DNA from: Algihabitans albus
Lineage (GTDB): Bacteria; Pseudomonadota; Alphaproteobacteria; Kiloniellales; DSM-21159
Assembly: GCF_003572205.1 (NCBI RefSeq)
Contig: NZ_QXNY01000003.1
Span: 310,001-374,000, forward strand
Length of the DNA: 64,000 bases
Reading direction: 5' to 3'
Positions 1-9,189 of this stretch are shown here, in pieces. Made by a program: the position numbers and the translations under genes. How positions within the stretch are numbered: the stretch's first letter is position 1; every line of letters starts with the position of its first letter. Below the pieces are notes generated by a model. The model saw only the letters and a program-made list of their open reading frames with translations, was not told the origin of the DNA and did not search any database.

Positions 1-2
1 AG

Positions 3-23
3 GAAACGGGCCTGTTGCGTTAA
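3..23 (+). CDS. C-terminal end of an upstream gene, possibly a TRAP binding protein
   Basis: The first bases read in frame as E-T-G-L-L-R followed by a TAA stop, and a strong stem-loop starts 9 bases later. The next gene is a fused TRAP permease, whose usual upstream partner is the DctP solute-binding protein. The assignment rests only on this position; six residues cannot be identified by sequence. Confidence 0.3.
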   Translation, partial: ETGLLR

Positions 24-31
24 GCCCGCGC

Positions 32-58
32 GAGGGGCGGCCAATTTGGCCGCCCCTC
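32..58 (+). terminator. Perfect 11-bp stem-loop before the fused TRAP permease
   Basis: The arms GAGGGGCGGCC (32-42) and GGCCGCCCCTC (48-58) are exact complements around the loop AATTT. Only two T residues follow, so complete termination is doubtful. A partial terminator or an mRNA-stabilising hairpin between a binding-protein gene and its permease fits better. Comparable stem-loops follow the other three binding-protein genes of the window. Confidence 0.6.
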
Positions 59-112
59 TTCGCAGAGGCCAGCCCACTATCGCGCGAGCCGCGACCTTCG
101 GAGGCGAAATCC

Positions 113-2137
113 GTGCCGAAAGACAGCACGACCCCAGATAGCACGACTCCTGACGGCACCGCTCAAGCGGTATCGGCTATCAAGACGCTGACCCAGACAA
201 CCGGGACCGACGGGCAGACATGGCTCGATCGAGTCATCATCAGAGTCGGCGCGCCCGTCAGTCTGCTCTTCGCCTTCGCCACCGCGATTTCGATCTACGA
301 GATCGTTCTGCGTCACTTTTTCAACGCCCCCACTATCTGGGCGCATGAGACCGTCATCGCTCTCGTCGCCTTTTGTTATCTTTACGGCGGTATGCTGTGT
401 CTGGCCCGCGACCGGCACATCCGCATCGGCTTGATCTACTTCAGCACCGACGGCGGAACCCGGCGCCTGCTCGACGCTGTGAATGCCCTCCTCGCGCTGC
501 TGTTCGCCGTCGCGATCGCCTATGCCGCCTGGACCATGACCGAGCGCGCCTGGTTCGCTCCCGGCGGGGATATCCGACTGGAACGAACCGGATCGGCTTG
601 GAATCCTCCGATCCCGGCCTTCGTGAAGCTGGCGCTCTTCGTCACGGCCATCGTCCTAGCTGCGCAGTCCATCGGCCACTTCCTGGCAGCCCTGCGCGGT
701 CGCGGGCCGGGTCACGCAACGGGAAGCCGCCCCAACCCTGTCGCCCTACTCGGTATCGCGGCCGTGCTGGGCCTCCTGATCGTCGGCGCCGTCATTCTTT
801 TTACGAACGGCCGCAGTCTGGGAATCGAGACCGGCTCCATCATGCTGGTCCTCGGCATCATGGTGATGATTCTGACCGGCATTCCACTGGCCTTCGTCAC
901 GGGCCTGATCGGCGTGCTCTTCACCATAGCCTGGTTCGGAACCATGGGCGTCCCGCTGGTCTCCAGCCGGATCTACAGCTTCATCAACGAGTACGTCCTG
1001 GTCGCCATCCCGATGTTCGTGCTGATGGCGTCTCTGCTCGATCGCTCGGGAATGGCCCGGGATCTCTATGACGCCATGCGGCTGATCACGCGGCGGCTCA
1101 GAGGCGGTGTGGCGATCCAGACCTTGATCGCGGCGGTTTTCCTCGCGGCGCTGTCGGGCATCATCGGCGGCGAGATCGTACTGCTCGGCCTGCTGGCCTT
1201 GCCGCAGATGCTGCGGCTCGGCTATAGCCGGGCGCTTGCTATCGGCACCGTCTGTGCCGGCGGGTCGCTCGGCACGATGATCCCTCCATCGATCGTTTTG
1301 ATCGTCTACGGGCTCATCGCCAGCGTTTCCATCAGCGATCTCTTCCTGGCCACGGTGGTGCCCGGGCTGATGCTGGCGTCCTTTTACATCGTCTACATCT
1401 ACACCGTCTGCACCCTGCGCCCGGAAATGGCACCCGCCGTCTCGGCCGATGAGCAGGCGATGTCGTGGATGGAGATCTTCACCAAGATGAAGGGCGTGAT
1501 CCCGCCGCTGCTGGTGGCCTTCACCGTTCTGGGCTCGATCTACGGCGGGATTGCATCGGTCACGGAGGCGGCCTCGATGGGGGCCGTCGGCGTGCTGGTC
1601 TCCGCGATCATCCGACGCGAGGCGACCTGGGAGTTGATCAGCGGCGCCTTGAAGCAGACCCTCGAGACCTGCGGCATGATCATCTGGATCGGCCTTGGCG
1701 CTTCGGCGCTTGTCGGCGTCTACAACTTGATGGGCGGCAATCGTTTCATCGAAGGTCTGGTCCTGGACAGCGGTGCGTCCACCCTGGTGATCCTGCTCAT
1801 CATCATGGCGATCCTGCTGGTTCTGGGTCTCTTCATGGATTGGATCGGCATCGCGCTACTGACCATGCCCATCTTCGTGCCGATCATCATCCAACTCGGC
1901 CTGGACCCGATTTGGTTTGGCATCCTCTTCGCGATGAACATGCAGGTGTCCTACCTGTCGCCCCCCTTCGGACCGGCGGCCTTCTATCTGAAATCGGTCG
2001 CGCCGCCCGACATGACGCTGGCGGAAATCTTCCGCGCGCTCATCCCCTTCATCTGCATTCAGTTGGTCGCCTTGACGATCGTTCTCTTCTTCCCCGAGGT
2101 CGCACTGTGGCTTCCCAATCTGGTCGACGGCCGTTGA
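113..2137 (+). CDS. dctQM: TRAP transporter permease, fused small (DctQ) and large (DctM) subunits
   Basis: This 674-residue inner-membrane protein carries a DctQ-like four-helix domain at about residues 30-195, with the family-like RHFFNAPTIWAHE stretch, followed by a full DctM domain at about 225-670. The DctM part contains GGSLGTMIPPS and a symmetric second half. TRAP systems import organic and sugar acids with a sodium gradient and a periplasmic DctP protein. The start is a GTG with GGAGG eight bases upstream. The dehydratase gene follows after 17 bp, so both probably share a transcript and the substrate is probably an aldonic acid. The binding protein should lie just left of the window. 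The substrate is inferred from the neighbours. Confidence 0.9.
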   Translation: MPKDSTTPDSTTPDGTAQAVSAIKTLTQTTGTDGQTWLDRVIIRVGAPVSLLFAFATAISIYEIVLRHFFNAPTIWAHETVIALVAFCYLYGGMLCLARDRHIRIGLIYFSTDGGTRRLLDAVNALLALLFAVAIAYAAWTMTERAWFAPGGDIRLERTGSAWNPPIPAFVKLALFVTAIVLAAQSIGHFLAALRGRGPGHATGSRPNPVALLGIAAVLGLLIVGAVILFTNGRSLGIETGSIMLVLGIMVMILTGIPLAFVTGLIGVLFTIAWFGTMGVPLVSSRIYSFINEYVLVAIPMFVLMASLLDRSGMARDLYDAMRLITRRLRGGVAIQTLIAAVFLAALSGIIGGEIVLLGLLALPQMLRLGYSRALAIGTVCAGGSLGTMIPPSIVLIVYGLIASVSISDLFLATVVPGLMLASFYIVYIYTVCTLRPEMAPAVSADEQAMSWMEIFTKMKGVIPPLLVAFTVLGSIYGGIASVTEAASMGAVGVLVSAIIRREATWELISGALKQTLETCGMIIWIGLGASALVGVYNLMGGNRFIEGLVLDSGASTLVILLIIMAILLVLGLFMDWIGIALLTMPIFVPIIIQLGLDPIWFGILFAMNMQVSYLSPPFGPAAFYLKSVAPPDMTLAEIFRALIPFICIQLVALTIVLFFPEVALWLPNLVDGR

Positions 2138-2154
2138 CTCTTTAAGGAACAGGC

Positions 2155-3936
2155 ATGTCAAACACACGCGCCAACCGCCGCTTTCGATCCCAGGAGTGGT
2201 TCGACAATCCCAACAATCCGGGGATGACCGCCCTCTATATCGAGCGCTATCAGAACCAGGCCTTCACCCAGGAAGAACTGCAGTCAGAGCGTCCCGTGAT
2301 CGGCATCGCCAACAGTGGAAGCGATCTGGCGCCCTGCAACAAGATCCACGTGTTTCTGATGGATCGAATCAAAGCCGGCATCCGCGACGGCGGAGGCATC
2401 CCCCTGGAGTTTCCGGTTCACCCGATTCAGGAGACCGGCAAGCGGCCCACCGCGGCGCTGGATCGCAATCTGGCCTATCTCGGTCTCGTCGAAATTCTTC
2501 ATGGTTATCCCATCGACGGCGTCCTACTGACCACGGGTTGCGACAAGACAACGCCTGCCATGCTGATGGGCGCGGCGACGGTGGATCTGCCGGCCATCGC
2601 CCTTAACGGCGGACCGATGCTAGACGGCTGGTGGCGCGGCACACGCGCCGGCTCCGGCACGATTGTCTGGGAGAGCCGGCGCCTCCTGGCGGAAGGCAAG
2701 ATCGACTACCCGGAGTTCATGGCGCGCGCCTGCGCCTCCGCACCGTCGCTCGGCCATTGCAACACCATGGGAACGGCCTCGACCATGAACGCCATGGCCG
2801 AAGCGTTGGGGATGACGCTGCCGGGCAGCGCCGCCATTCCCGCACCCTTCCGCGAGCGCATGGCGATGGCCTACCTGACCGGCAAGCGGATCGTCGAGAT
2901 GGTCTATGAGGACCTCCGCCCCTCTCAGGTGCTCACGCGGGAGGCCTTCGAGAACGCGATCGTCGTCAACACGGCCATCGGCGGCTCCACCAATGCACCG
3001 CCGCATCTGCAAGCGATCGCGCGCCACGCCGGAGTCGATCTGACCGTCAAGGACTGGCAAGCGATCGGTCTCGACGTCCCGTTGATCGTCAACATGCAAC
3101 CGGCCGGCCAGTATCTCGGCGAGAGCTTCTTTCGCGCCGGCGGCGTCCCGGCCGTGATCGGGGAACTGATGGTGGCCGGCCTTCTGCACCGCGAGCCACT
3201 GACCGTCAGTGGAAAGCCGCTCGTCGAAGCTGTCGGCGACGCGCGCAGCCTCGATCAGGAGGTCATCACCACCGTCGAGGCGCCGCTGCGGCAAAAGGCC
3301 GGTTTCATCGTACTGTCCGGCAACCTCTTCGACTCGGCTTTGATGAAGACCTCGGTGATTTCGGACGACTTCCGCCAGCGGTTTCTATCGACACCCGGTC
3401 GGGAGGGCGTGTTCGAAGCGAAGGCCGTCGTGTTCGAAGGTCCGGAAGACTACCACGCGCGGATCAACGATCCCGATCTCAACATCGACGCGGACACAAT
3501 GCTGTTCATTCGAAACGTGGGCTGCGTCGGCTATCCCGGCTCGGCGGAGGTCGTGAACATGCAGCCACCGGACGCGCTTTTGAAAGCCGGTGTCTCCCAT
3601 CTGCCGACGGCGGGCGACGGGCGACAGTCCGGCACGTCGGAGAGCCCCTCCATCCTCAACGCTTCGCCGGAGGCGGTGGTGGGAGGTGGCCTTGCGTTCC
3701 TGCAGACCGGCGATCGCGTCAGGTTGGATCTGAAGGCTGGCCGTCTGGATGCGCTGGTCACCGATGACGAATGGCAAGAGCGAAGAGCCAGCTGGTCTAT
3801 GCCTGAACTCAAACATCAAACCCCCTGGCAAGAACTCTATCGCCAGCATGTCGGTCAACTGGCCGACGGCGGCTGTCTGGAGCTTGCAACCGCTTATCAG
3901 AGGATCTCCAAGGACTTGCCACGAGACAATCACTAG
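2155..3936 (+). CDS. xylD: IlvD/Edd-family aldonate dehydratase (D-xylonate or L-arabinonate type)
   Basis: This 593-residue cytoplasmic iron-sulfur dehydratase would convert a pentonate (D-xylonate or L-arabinonate) to the 2-keto-3-deoxy acid. Cysteines expected to hold the cluster are seen at C61 (APCNK), C129 (TTGCDKTTPA) and C202 (GHCNTMGTAS). The N-terminal RSQEWFDNP stretch, the GPMLDGWW segment and the C-terminal LPRDNH ending match the Caulobacter XylD and rhizobial arabinonate-dehydratase branch rather than biosynthetic IlvD. An AGGA box precedes the ATG. The XylX-like and semialdehyde dehydrogenase genes at 6.3-9.0 kb would complete a Weimberg-type route. The exact pentonate cannot be told from sequence, and hexonates are possible. 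Confidence 0.85.
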   Translation: MSNTRANRRFRSQEWFDNPNNPGMTALYIERYQNQAFTQEELQSERPVIGIANSGSDLAPCNKIHVFLMDRIKAGIRDGGGIPLEFPVHPIQETGKRPTAALDRNLAYLGLVEILHGYPIDGVLLTTGCDKTTPAMLMGAATVDLPAIALNGGPMLDGWWRGTRAGSGTIVWESRRLLAEGKIDYPEFMARACASAPSLGHCNTMGTASTMNAMAEALGMTLPGSAAIPAPFRERMAMAYLTGKRIVEMVYEDLRPSQVLTREAFENAIVVNTAIGGSTNAPPHLQAIARHAGVDLTVKDWQAIGLDVPLIVNMQPAGQYLGESFFRAGGVPAVIGELMVAGLLHREPLTVSGKPLVEAVGDARSLDQEVITTVEAPLRQKAGFIVLSGNLFDSALMKTSVISDDFRQRFLSTPGREGVFEAKAVVFEGPEDYHARINDPDLNIDADTMLFIRNVGCVGYPGSAEVVNMQPPDALLKAGVSHLPTAGDGRQSGTSESPSILNASPEAVVGGGLAFLQTGDRVRLDLKAGRLDALVTDDEWQERRASWSMPELKHQTPWQELYRQHVGQLADGGCLELATAYQRISKDLPRDNH

Positions 3937-4045
3937 AGCGCGACCGTCATAGCGATTTCATCTAAAGCGATCCGACGCAGGGGCAGTGAGCGGCAAAGAA
4001 CGATCCTTAGTTCAATTGCATTCTTGCGCAAAAGCAGATGGTATG

Positions 4046-4055
4046 TGGTATACCA
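4046..4055. promoter_or_regulatory. Palindromic operator candidate for a GntR/FCD regulator
   Basis: TGGTATACCA is a perfect 10-bp palindrome in the 254-bp gap between the dehydratase and the GntR gene. It fits the TGGT-N-ACCA style of sites bound by FadR/FCD-type GntR proteins. It lies about 140 bp upstream of the regulator start, so autoregulation is the simplest reading. The rest of this gap shows no gene. Confidence 0.5.
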
Positions 4056-4190
4056 AACTTGCGAACCTCGCGTGCTCGGGCCATGGGATACCTTTCCGGC
4101 CTTCCGAATTTGGCGCGGTACGCGGAACCGGCACGGCCGTCTCTCGGCCGAAACAGCGGCCGCTCGAGGTTTCAGGATGACGGTGATGAC

Positions 4191-4925
4191 ATGTCTTTGC
4201 TGATGGAAAACCACTCCGAAGACGACGAGTTGGCGATCTCCCGCCAGGCTCTGGCATCCCAAGTCGCTGATCGTCTGCGGGATTGGATCCTGGTCGAGAA
4301 GCTCGAGCCAGGCCAAGTCCTTGGAGAACGGGAACTGGCCGACCGGGTCGGCGTCTCGCGGACGCCGATGCGCGAGGCCTTGCGGATCCTGGCCGCCGAA
4401 GGGTTGGTGGACATGGTCCCCAATCGCCGCCCCCGGGTCGCCGATCCGACCTTGGAGCAGCTCCTTGCGTTGCTCGACGTGCTGGCCGCCCTGGAAGGGC
4501 TGGCGGGCGAGAAGGCAGCGGAGACCATAACCGAGGAAGAAGTCGCGGAACTGAAGGCCATTCTCGAGAAGCTGGCGACCTTCCCGGCAGAGGGCGACGC
4601 TCTGGAGTTCTTCCGGGCGGATATGAGCTTTCACCGCAGAATTGTGCGCGCCGCGAACAATCCCGCCCTGACCAAAACCCATGAGCAGTACAACGCGGCG
4701 GTCTTCCGCGCGCGTTTCATGTCGACGCGCTGGACGACGCGCCGGCCGCTTATGAAGGATCAGCATGGTCAGATTCTCGAGGCGCTGGCACGCCGAGACG
4801 GTCCGACCGCCAGTGCCATGATGCGCGAGCACCTTATGCAGCTCAAACGCAACATCTCCGAACTCTACGCCAACGATCGATCCGCACGCAGCGCCGATGC
4901 TATGCCGCGCAGGGTGCAGAGCTGA
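4191..4925 (+). CDS. GntR-family transcriptional regulator, FCD (FadR) subfamily
   Basis: This 244-residue DNA-binding protein has a winged helix-turn-helix at about residues 20-85, with GERELADRVGVSRTPMREAL typical of GntR proteins. An all-helical FCD ligand-binding domain follows, with the metal-site style D-x-x-FHRR and a C-terminal REHL segment. An upstream in-frame reading to 4038 exists, but residues before M52 of that frame do not resemble the family, so ATG 4191 is chosen. It sits between two dehydratase genes on the same strand and probably senses a sugar acid or keto-deoxy acid. A palindromic candidate operator lies at 4046-4055. Confidence 0.88.
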   Translation: MSLLMENHSEDDELAISRQALASQVADRLRDWILVEKLEPGQVLGERELADRVGVSRTPMREALRILAAEGLVDMVPNRRPRVADPTLEQLLALLDVLAALEGLAGEKAAETITEEEVAELKAILEKLATFPAEGDALEFFRADMSFHRRIVRAANNPALTKTHEQYNAAVFRARFMSTRWTTRRPLMKDQHGQILEALARRDGPTASAMMREHLMQLKRNISELYANDRSARSADAMPRRVQS

Positions 4926-5022
4926 CGCCCCGATCCCGGCGACGCCTACCGACTGCGTTCGACAATCACGCCAAGCATCTCGCCTTCGCATAGCGCTCAA
5001 CAGCAAGGGAAGCTCGCACCAC

Positions 5023-6315
5023 ATGTCTGCCCGCATCACGCGCGTCTCCGCTCATGACATCCGCTTCCCGACGTCCCGTCACCTGGACGGATCGGACGCC
5101 ATGAATCCCGCGCCGGACTATTCGGCCGCCTACGTGATCGTTGAGACCGATCACGGCCCGCATGGTCACGGCATGACCTTCACCATCGGTCGCGGCAACG
5201 AACTCTGCGCCGCGGCGGTCGATGCGCTTGCTCCCCTGATCGTCGGCCGTCCGCTGGACGATCTCTTCGTCGATATGGGCGGTACTTGGAAAAGCATCAC
5301 CGGTGAGAGTCAGCTTCGCTGGGTCGGGCCGGAGAAGGGCGTCATCCATCTAGCCGCAGCGGCGATCGTCAATGCGCTTTGGGACCTCTGGGGCAAGACA
5401 CTCGGCAAACCCGTTTGGCGCATCTTGGCTGACATGAGCCCGTCCGACACCGTGAAGCTGGTGGACTGGACTTATCTCAGCGATGCGCTCGACCCTGGCG
5501 AAGCACGCGAACGTCTGGAGGAGAGAGTCTCGGGCCGCGCCGCGCGGATCGCGGAAATGGAGGCCAAAGGCTACCCAGCTTATACCACCTCGGCCGGCTG
5601 GTTGGGTTATTCCGACGAGAAGATGCGCACACTCTGCCGAACGGCGGTCGCCGAAGGCTGGTCTCATTTCAAGATGAAGGTCGGCGGTGACCTGCAGGAC
5701 GATATTCGCCGGGCGGCGATCTTGCGCGAAGAGATCGGTCCCAACCGCAAACTGATGATGGACGCCAATCAGGTTTGGGGCGTGACGGAAGCCATTGCCA
5801 ACATGGGCGCATTGGGCCGCTTCGATCCCTGGTGGATCGAGGAGCCGACCAGCCCAGACGACATTTTGGGGCATGCCCGCATCGCGCGCGAGATCGCGCC
5901 GATCAAGGTCGCGACAGGTGAGCACTGCCAGAACGCGGTCATGTTCAAACAGTTCCTGCAGGCCGACGCCATCGCATTCTGCCAATTGGACTCCTGCCGT
6001 CTTGCGGGTCCGAACGAAATCGTCGGCGTGCTGCTGTTGGCCGACAAGTTCGGCGTTCCCGTCTGCCCCCATGCCGGCGGCGTTGGGCTTTGCGAATACG
6101 TCCAGCATCTCTCGATCTACGACTATGTCGCGGTATCCGCTTCTCTCGAGAATCGGGTTCTTGAGTATGTCGACCATCTGCATGAACACTTCCTCGATCC
6201 GGTGGTGATTAAGGACGGCCGGTACCTGCCGCCGGAAGCGCCTGGTTACTCGATCACCATGAAGGATGATAGCCGGCGCGCGCACAGCTTTCCAAACGGC
6301 GTTGCCTGGGCTTGA
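5023..6315 (+). CDS. fucD: L-fuconate dehydratase, enolase superfamily
   Basis: The 430-residue protein belongs to the mandelate-racemase-like enolase superfamily and matches the FucD/ENOSF1 branch along its whole length. It would remove water from L-fuconate to give 2-keto-3-deoxy-L-fuconate; related enzymes also accept D-arabinonate or L-galactonate. Visible catalytic features are the KxK motif (K217, K219), metal ligands D247, E273 or E274 and E300, and the general base H350 in CPHAGG. ATG 5023 is preferred because MSARITRV is the typical N-terminus and upstream residues are unlike the family. The following two pathway enzymes are encoded at 17.2-18.9 kb, not adjacent. Confidence 0.9.
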   Translation: MSARITRVSAHDIRFPTSRHLDGSDAMNPAPDYSAAYVIVETDHGPHGHGMTFTIGRGNELCAAAVDALAPLIVGRPLDDLFVDMGGTWKSITGESQLRWVGPEKGVIHLAAAAIVNALWDLWGKTLGKPVWRILADMSPSDTVKLVDWTYLSDALDPGEARERLEERVSGRAARIAEMEAKGYPAYTTSAGWLGYSDEKMRTLCRTAVAEGWSHFKMKVGGDLQDDIRRAAILREEIGPNRKLMMDANQVWGVTEAIANMGALGRFDPWWIEEPTSPDDILGHARIAREIAPIKVATGEHCQNAVMFKQFLQADAIAFCQLDSCRLAGPNEIVGVLLLADKFGVPVCPHAGGVGLCEYVQHLSIYDYVAVSASLENRVLEYVDHLHEHFLDPVVIKDGRYLPPEAPGYSITMKDDSRRAHSFPNGVAWA

Positions 6316-6336
6316 ACGATCACGGAAATCCACGGG

Positions 6337-7509
6337 ATGCGCTCAATGGAACATGATGGAATCGTCGCCTTGCCAGCATCGGGAACCTTTGCCGGCCGTG
6401 TCTGGCGGCCCGACCTGAAGGGTCCGTCTGTGGTGATCGTTCGGGACGGAACGGTGATCGATATCACCAGCCGAGACACGGCGACGCTTCGCGACCTGCT
6501 GGAGATCGAGGACCCGGCCGCATACCTGCGCGATGTGGAGGGCACGTCCCTAGGCAGCCTGCACGAGCTTTTCGCCAACAGCATCGGCGAGAAGGCGGGG
6601 GCCGACCACCCTCGCCTTCTGGCTCCCTGCGACCTGCAAGCCGTCAAGGCCTGTGGCGTGACCTTCGCCAAATCCATGGTCGAGCGCGTGATCGAAGAGC
6701 GCGCGGCCGGCGATCCGACCCGTGCAGAGGCCGTTCGCGCAGCGGTCGGAGCAATCATTGGAGACAGCTTGCAGAACCTGGTACCCGGCTCAGCACAGGC
6801 CATGCAGGTGAAAGCCGCCCTGATCGAAGAGGGTCTCTGGTCCCAGTACCTGGAGGTTGGGATCGGCCGCGATGCCGAGGTCTTCACCAAGTCTCAACCG
6901 CTGTCCGCGGTCGGTTGGGGCGCCGACATCGGTTTGCACCCGGTTTCGACCTGGAACAACCCGGAACCGGAGGTCGTTCTGGCAGTCGACAGCCAGGGCC
7001 GGATCAAGGGCGCAACCTTGGGCAACGACGTCAACCTGCGCGATGTCGAGGGGCGTTCGGCCCTTCTGCTCGGCAAGGCCAAGGACAACAACGCCTCCTG
7101 CGCCATCGGGCCTTTCATCCGCGTGTTCGACGAAACCTACGGCATCGACGATCTGCGCGTCGCCGAGCTTGAACTGACCGTCGAGGGTCAGGACGGTTTC
7201 CGCCTCAGGGGCGAGAGTTCCATGCGCGAGATCAGCCGGGACCCTCTGGACCTCGTCGCTCAAACCCACGGGCGGCACCACCAGTACCCCGACGGTTTCA
7301 TGCTGTTCCTGGGAACGCTGTTCGCCCCGACTCAAGATCGCGATATCGCCGGCGAAGGCTTCACCCACAAGATCGGTGACAGAGTGACCATCAGTAATGA
7401 CGAGCTCGGCAGCTTGACCAACAGTGTACGGCTCTCGACGGATTGCCCGGAGTGGACCTTCGGTTTCTCAGCGCTGATGCGGAACTTGAGCGCCAGAAAC
7501 CTGATTTAA
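6337..7509 (+). CDS. xylX: 2-keto-3-deoxy-pentonate dehydratase, FAH family (XylX-like)
   Basis: This 390-residue protein has an N-terminal cap region and a fumarylacetoacetate-hydrolase fold. Metal ligands are visible as E210, E212 and D231 in the NNPEPEVV and GNDVNLRDVEG segments. The close likeness to Caulobacter XylX, including GRVWRP near the N-terminus and HQYPDGFMLFLGTLFAPTQD, indicates dehydration of 2-keto-3-deoxy-D-xylonate (or its L-arabinonate counterpart) to alpha-ketoglutarate semialdehyde. It follows fucD by 21 bp and precedes the semialdehyde dehydrogenase by 16 bp, so the three are probably one operon. An alternative ATG nine bases downstream (6346) cannot be excluded. Confidence 0.87.
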   Translation: MRSMEHDGIVALPASGTFAGRVWRPDLKGPSVVIVRDGTVIDITSRDTATLRDLLEIEDPAAYLRDVEGTSLGSLHELFANSIGEKAGADHPRLLAPCDLQAVKACGVTFAKSMVERVIEERAAGDPTRAEAVRAAVGAIIGDSLQNLVPGSAQAMQVKAALIEEGLWSQYLEVGIGRDAEVFTKSQPLSAVGWGADIGLHPVSTWNNPEPEVVLAVDSQGRIKGATLGNDVNLRDVEGRSALLLGKAKDNNASCAIGPFIRVFDETYGIDDLRVAELELTVEGQDGFRLRGESSMREISRDPLDLVAQTHGRHHQYPDGFMLFLGTLFAPTQDRDIAGEGFTHKIGDRVTISNDELGSLTNSVRLSTDCPEWTFGFSALMRNLSARNLI

Positions 7510-7525
7510 CCGGAGACAGAGACAG

Positions 7526-9037
7526 ATGATACAGGGACAGCACTTGATCGCCGGTTGTTGGGTAGCGGCCGCAACCACCTTCGCATCCAAGCCCATACAA
7601 GGACCGGCTCACCGCTTCGCGGTCGGAACGCCAGATCATGTCGATGCCGCGGTAAAGGCGGCGGAGGAGGCCTTCTGGTCCTACGGCTACAGCGGCAGAG
7701 CCGCCCGCGCCGCCTTCCTGAACCGTATCGCCGACGAGATCGATGCACGCGGCGAGGCCATCACCGAGATCGGTTGCCAGGAGACCGGCCTGCCGGAGGC
7801 GCGGCTGGTCGGCGAGCGCGGACGCACTGTCGGACAACTCCGCCTCTTCGCCAGTCATATCGAGGCGGGCGCCTATCTCGATCGGCGGTATGACGCGGCC
7901 CAACCCGACCGAACGCCGCTGCCTAGGCCCGATCTGCGGTTGATCCAGAGGCCGGTCGGACCGGTGGCGGTATTCGGCGCCTCCAACTTCCCGCTGGCCT
8001 TCTCGGTTGCGGGCGGCGACACAGCCTCCGCCCTCGCCGCCGGCTGTCCCGTCGTGGTGAAGGGCCATCCGGCGCACCCTGGCACCGGAGAGATCATGGC
8101 GCAGGCGATCGAAGCCGCCATCGTGGCCTTGGATCTACCGGCAGGCCTGTTCTCGCTGATCCAGGCCGACGGCACCGAGGTCGGCGCCGCCTTGGCGCAG
8201 CATCCCCTGATCAAGGCGGTTGGCTTCACGGGCAGTCTTGCTGGCGGGCGGGCGCTGTTCGACCTCTGTGCCCGCCGGCCCGAGCCGATTCCCTTCTTCG
8301 GCGAACTTGGATCGATCAACCCGATGTTCGTGATGCCGGCTGCCCTGGCCGCGCGCGGCCCGGAAATTGCCCGCGGTTGGGCCGGATCGCTGACGATGGG
8401 CGCCGGTCAGTTCTGCACCAATCCCGGCCTTGCCATTCTGCCAGAGGGCCCGGAGGCGGAGGCCTTCACCGTTGCGGCGCGGGAGACGCTGGCGGCCGTC
8501 GCAGCCCAGAATATGCTGACTGAAGGGATCGCATCGGCCTATCGGGAGGGTGTTGCAAGGTTCCGAGACAAACCCGGAATTAAATCGCTCTTTGTCGCTG
8601 AAAGCGGCTCGCGGTCAGCCGCACCCAGTCTCTTCTCCGTCGATGCCGAGACTTGGCTCGCCGATGGCGACTTGGCGGAGGAAGTATTCGGACCGCTCGG
8701 GCTGCTGGTCAGAGTCGAGACTCCGGAAGAGATGCGGCGGATCGCCCAGGGGCTGCAGGGACAACTGACCTGCACCCTGCAGATGGACGCCGCCGACACC
8801 CAGGCTGCCAAGCAGCTCATGCCGATTCTCGAGCGCAAGGCCGGCCGCCTTCTGGCCAACGGGTTTCCGACTGGCGTGGAGGTTTGCGACACCATGGTTC
8901 ATGGAGGGCCCTATCCCGCCTCGACCAACTTCGGTGCAACCTCTGTCGGCACCATGGCGATCCGACGCTTCTTGCGGCCCGTGTGCTATCAGAACATGCC
9001 CATCGATCTGCTGCCCGAAGATCTCGCCGAGGCGTGA
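7526..9037 (+). CDS. xylA: Alpha-ketoglutarate semialdehyde dehydrogenase (XylA/KGSADH type)
   Basis: This 503-residue NAD(P)-dependent aldehyde dehydrogenase would oxidise 2,5-dioxopentanoate to 2-oxoglutarate, the last step of the Weimberg pathway. The oxyanion asparagine N154 (GASNFP), general base E260 (FGELGS) and nucleophile C297 (GQFCTNP) are all present. The FGELGSINP and GQFCTNPG segments are characteristic of the KGSADH group rather than of generic ALDHs. A GGAGA box lies nine bases before the ATG. It is the last gene of the first plus-strand operon and ends in front of a palindromic terminator region facing the convergent acetolactate-synthase-like gene. Confidence 0.88.
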   Translation: MIQGQHLIAGCWVAAATTFASKPIQGPAHRFAVGTPDHVDAAVKAAEEAFWSYGYSGRAARAAFLNRIADEIDARGEAITEIGCQETGLPEARLVGERGRTVGQLRLFASHIEAGAYLDRRYDAAQPDRTPLPRPDLRLIQRPVGPVAVFGASNFPLAFSVAGGDTASALAAGCPVVVKGHPAHPGTGEIMAQAIEAAIVALDLPAGLFSLIQADGTEVGAALAQHPLIKAVGFTGSLAGGRALFDLCARRPEPIPFFGELGSINPMFVMPAALAARGPEIARGWAGSLTMGAGQFCTNPGLAILPEGPEAEAFTVAARETLAAVAAQNMLTEGIASAYREGVARFRDKPGIKSLFVAESGSRSAAPSLFSVDAETWLADGDLAEEVFGPLGLLVRVETPEEMRRIAQGLQGQLTCTLQMDAADTQAAKQLMPILERKAGRLLANGFPTGVEVCDTMVHGGPYPASTNFGATSVGTMAIRRFLRPVCYQNMPIDLLPEDLAEA

Positions 9038-9046
9038 CCGTGGATC

Positions 9047-9189
9047 GCTAGAGCAGGTTGTGATCGTATGGAACCGCTTCGCGGCTTCGCCGATCACAGG
9101 AAAAATACTCCAACGATGTGACTCTAGACCAGATTCACCGCGATCACCGGACCCACACCGTGGGTCCGATGATCCCTATCTGGTCTAGA
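9047..9189. repeat. Composite palindromic element between convergent genes
   Basis: Three nested inverted repeats are visible. GTGATCG at 9060-9066 pairs with CGATCAC at 9091-9097 around a CCGCTTCGCGG hairpin. TCTAGACCAGAT at 9123-9134 pairs exactly with 9178-9189. Inside the latter, GGACCCAC at 9149-9156 pairs with GTGGGTCC at 9160-9167. The outer right arm contains the stop codon of the minus-strand gene. It can act as a bidirectional terminator, and its form also resembles dispersed intergenic palindromes found in many copies in alphaproteobacterial genomes. Confidence 0.6.

Noticed and set aside
3933-5039. Minus-strand reading frame of 368 codons
   Set aside because: It covers the GntR gene in antisense and has no family resemblance; high GC makes long shadow frames common.
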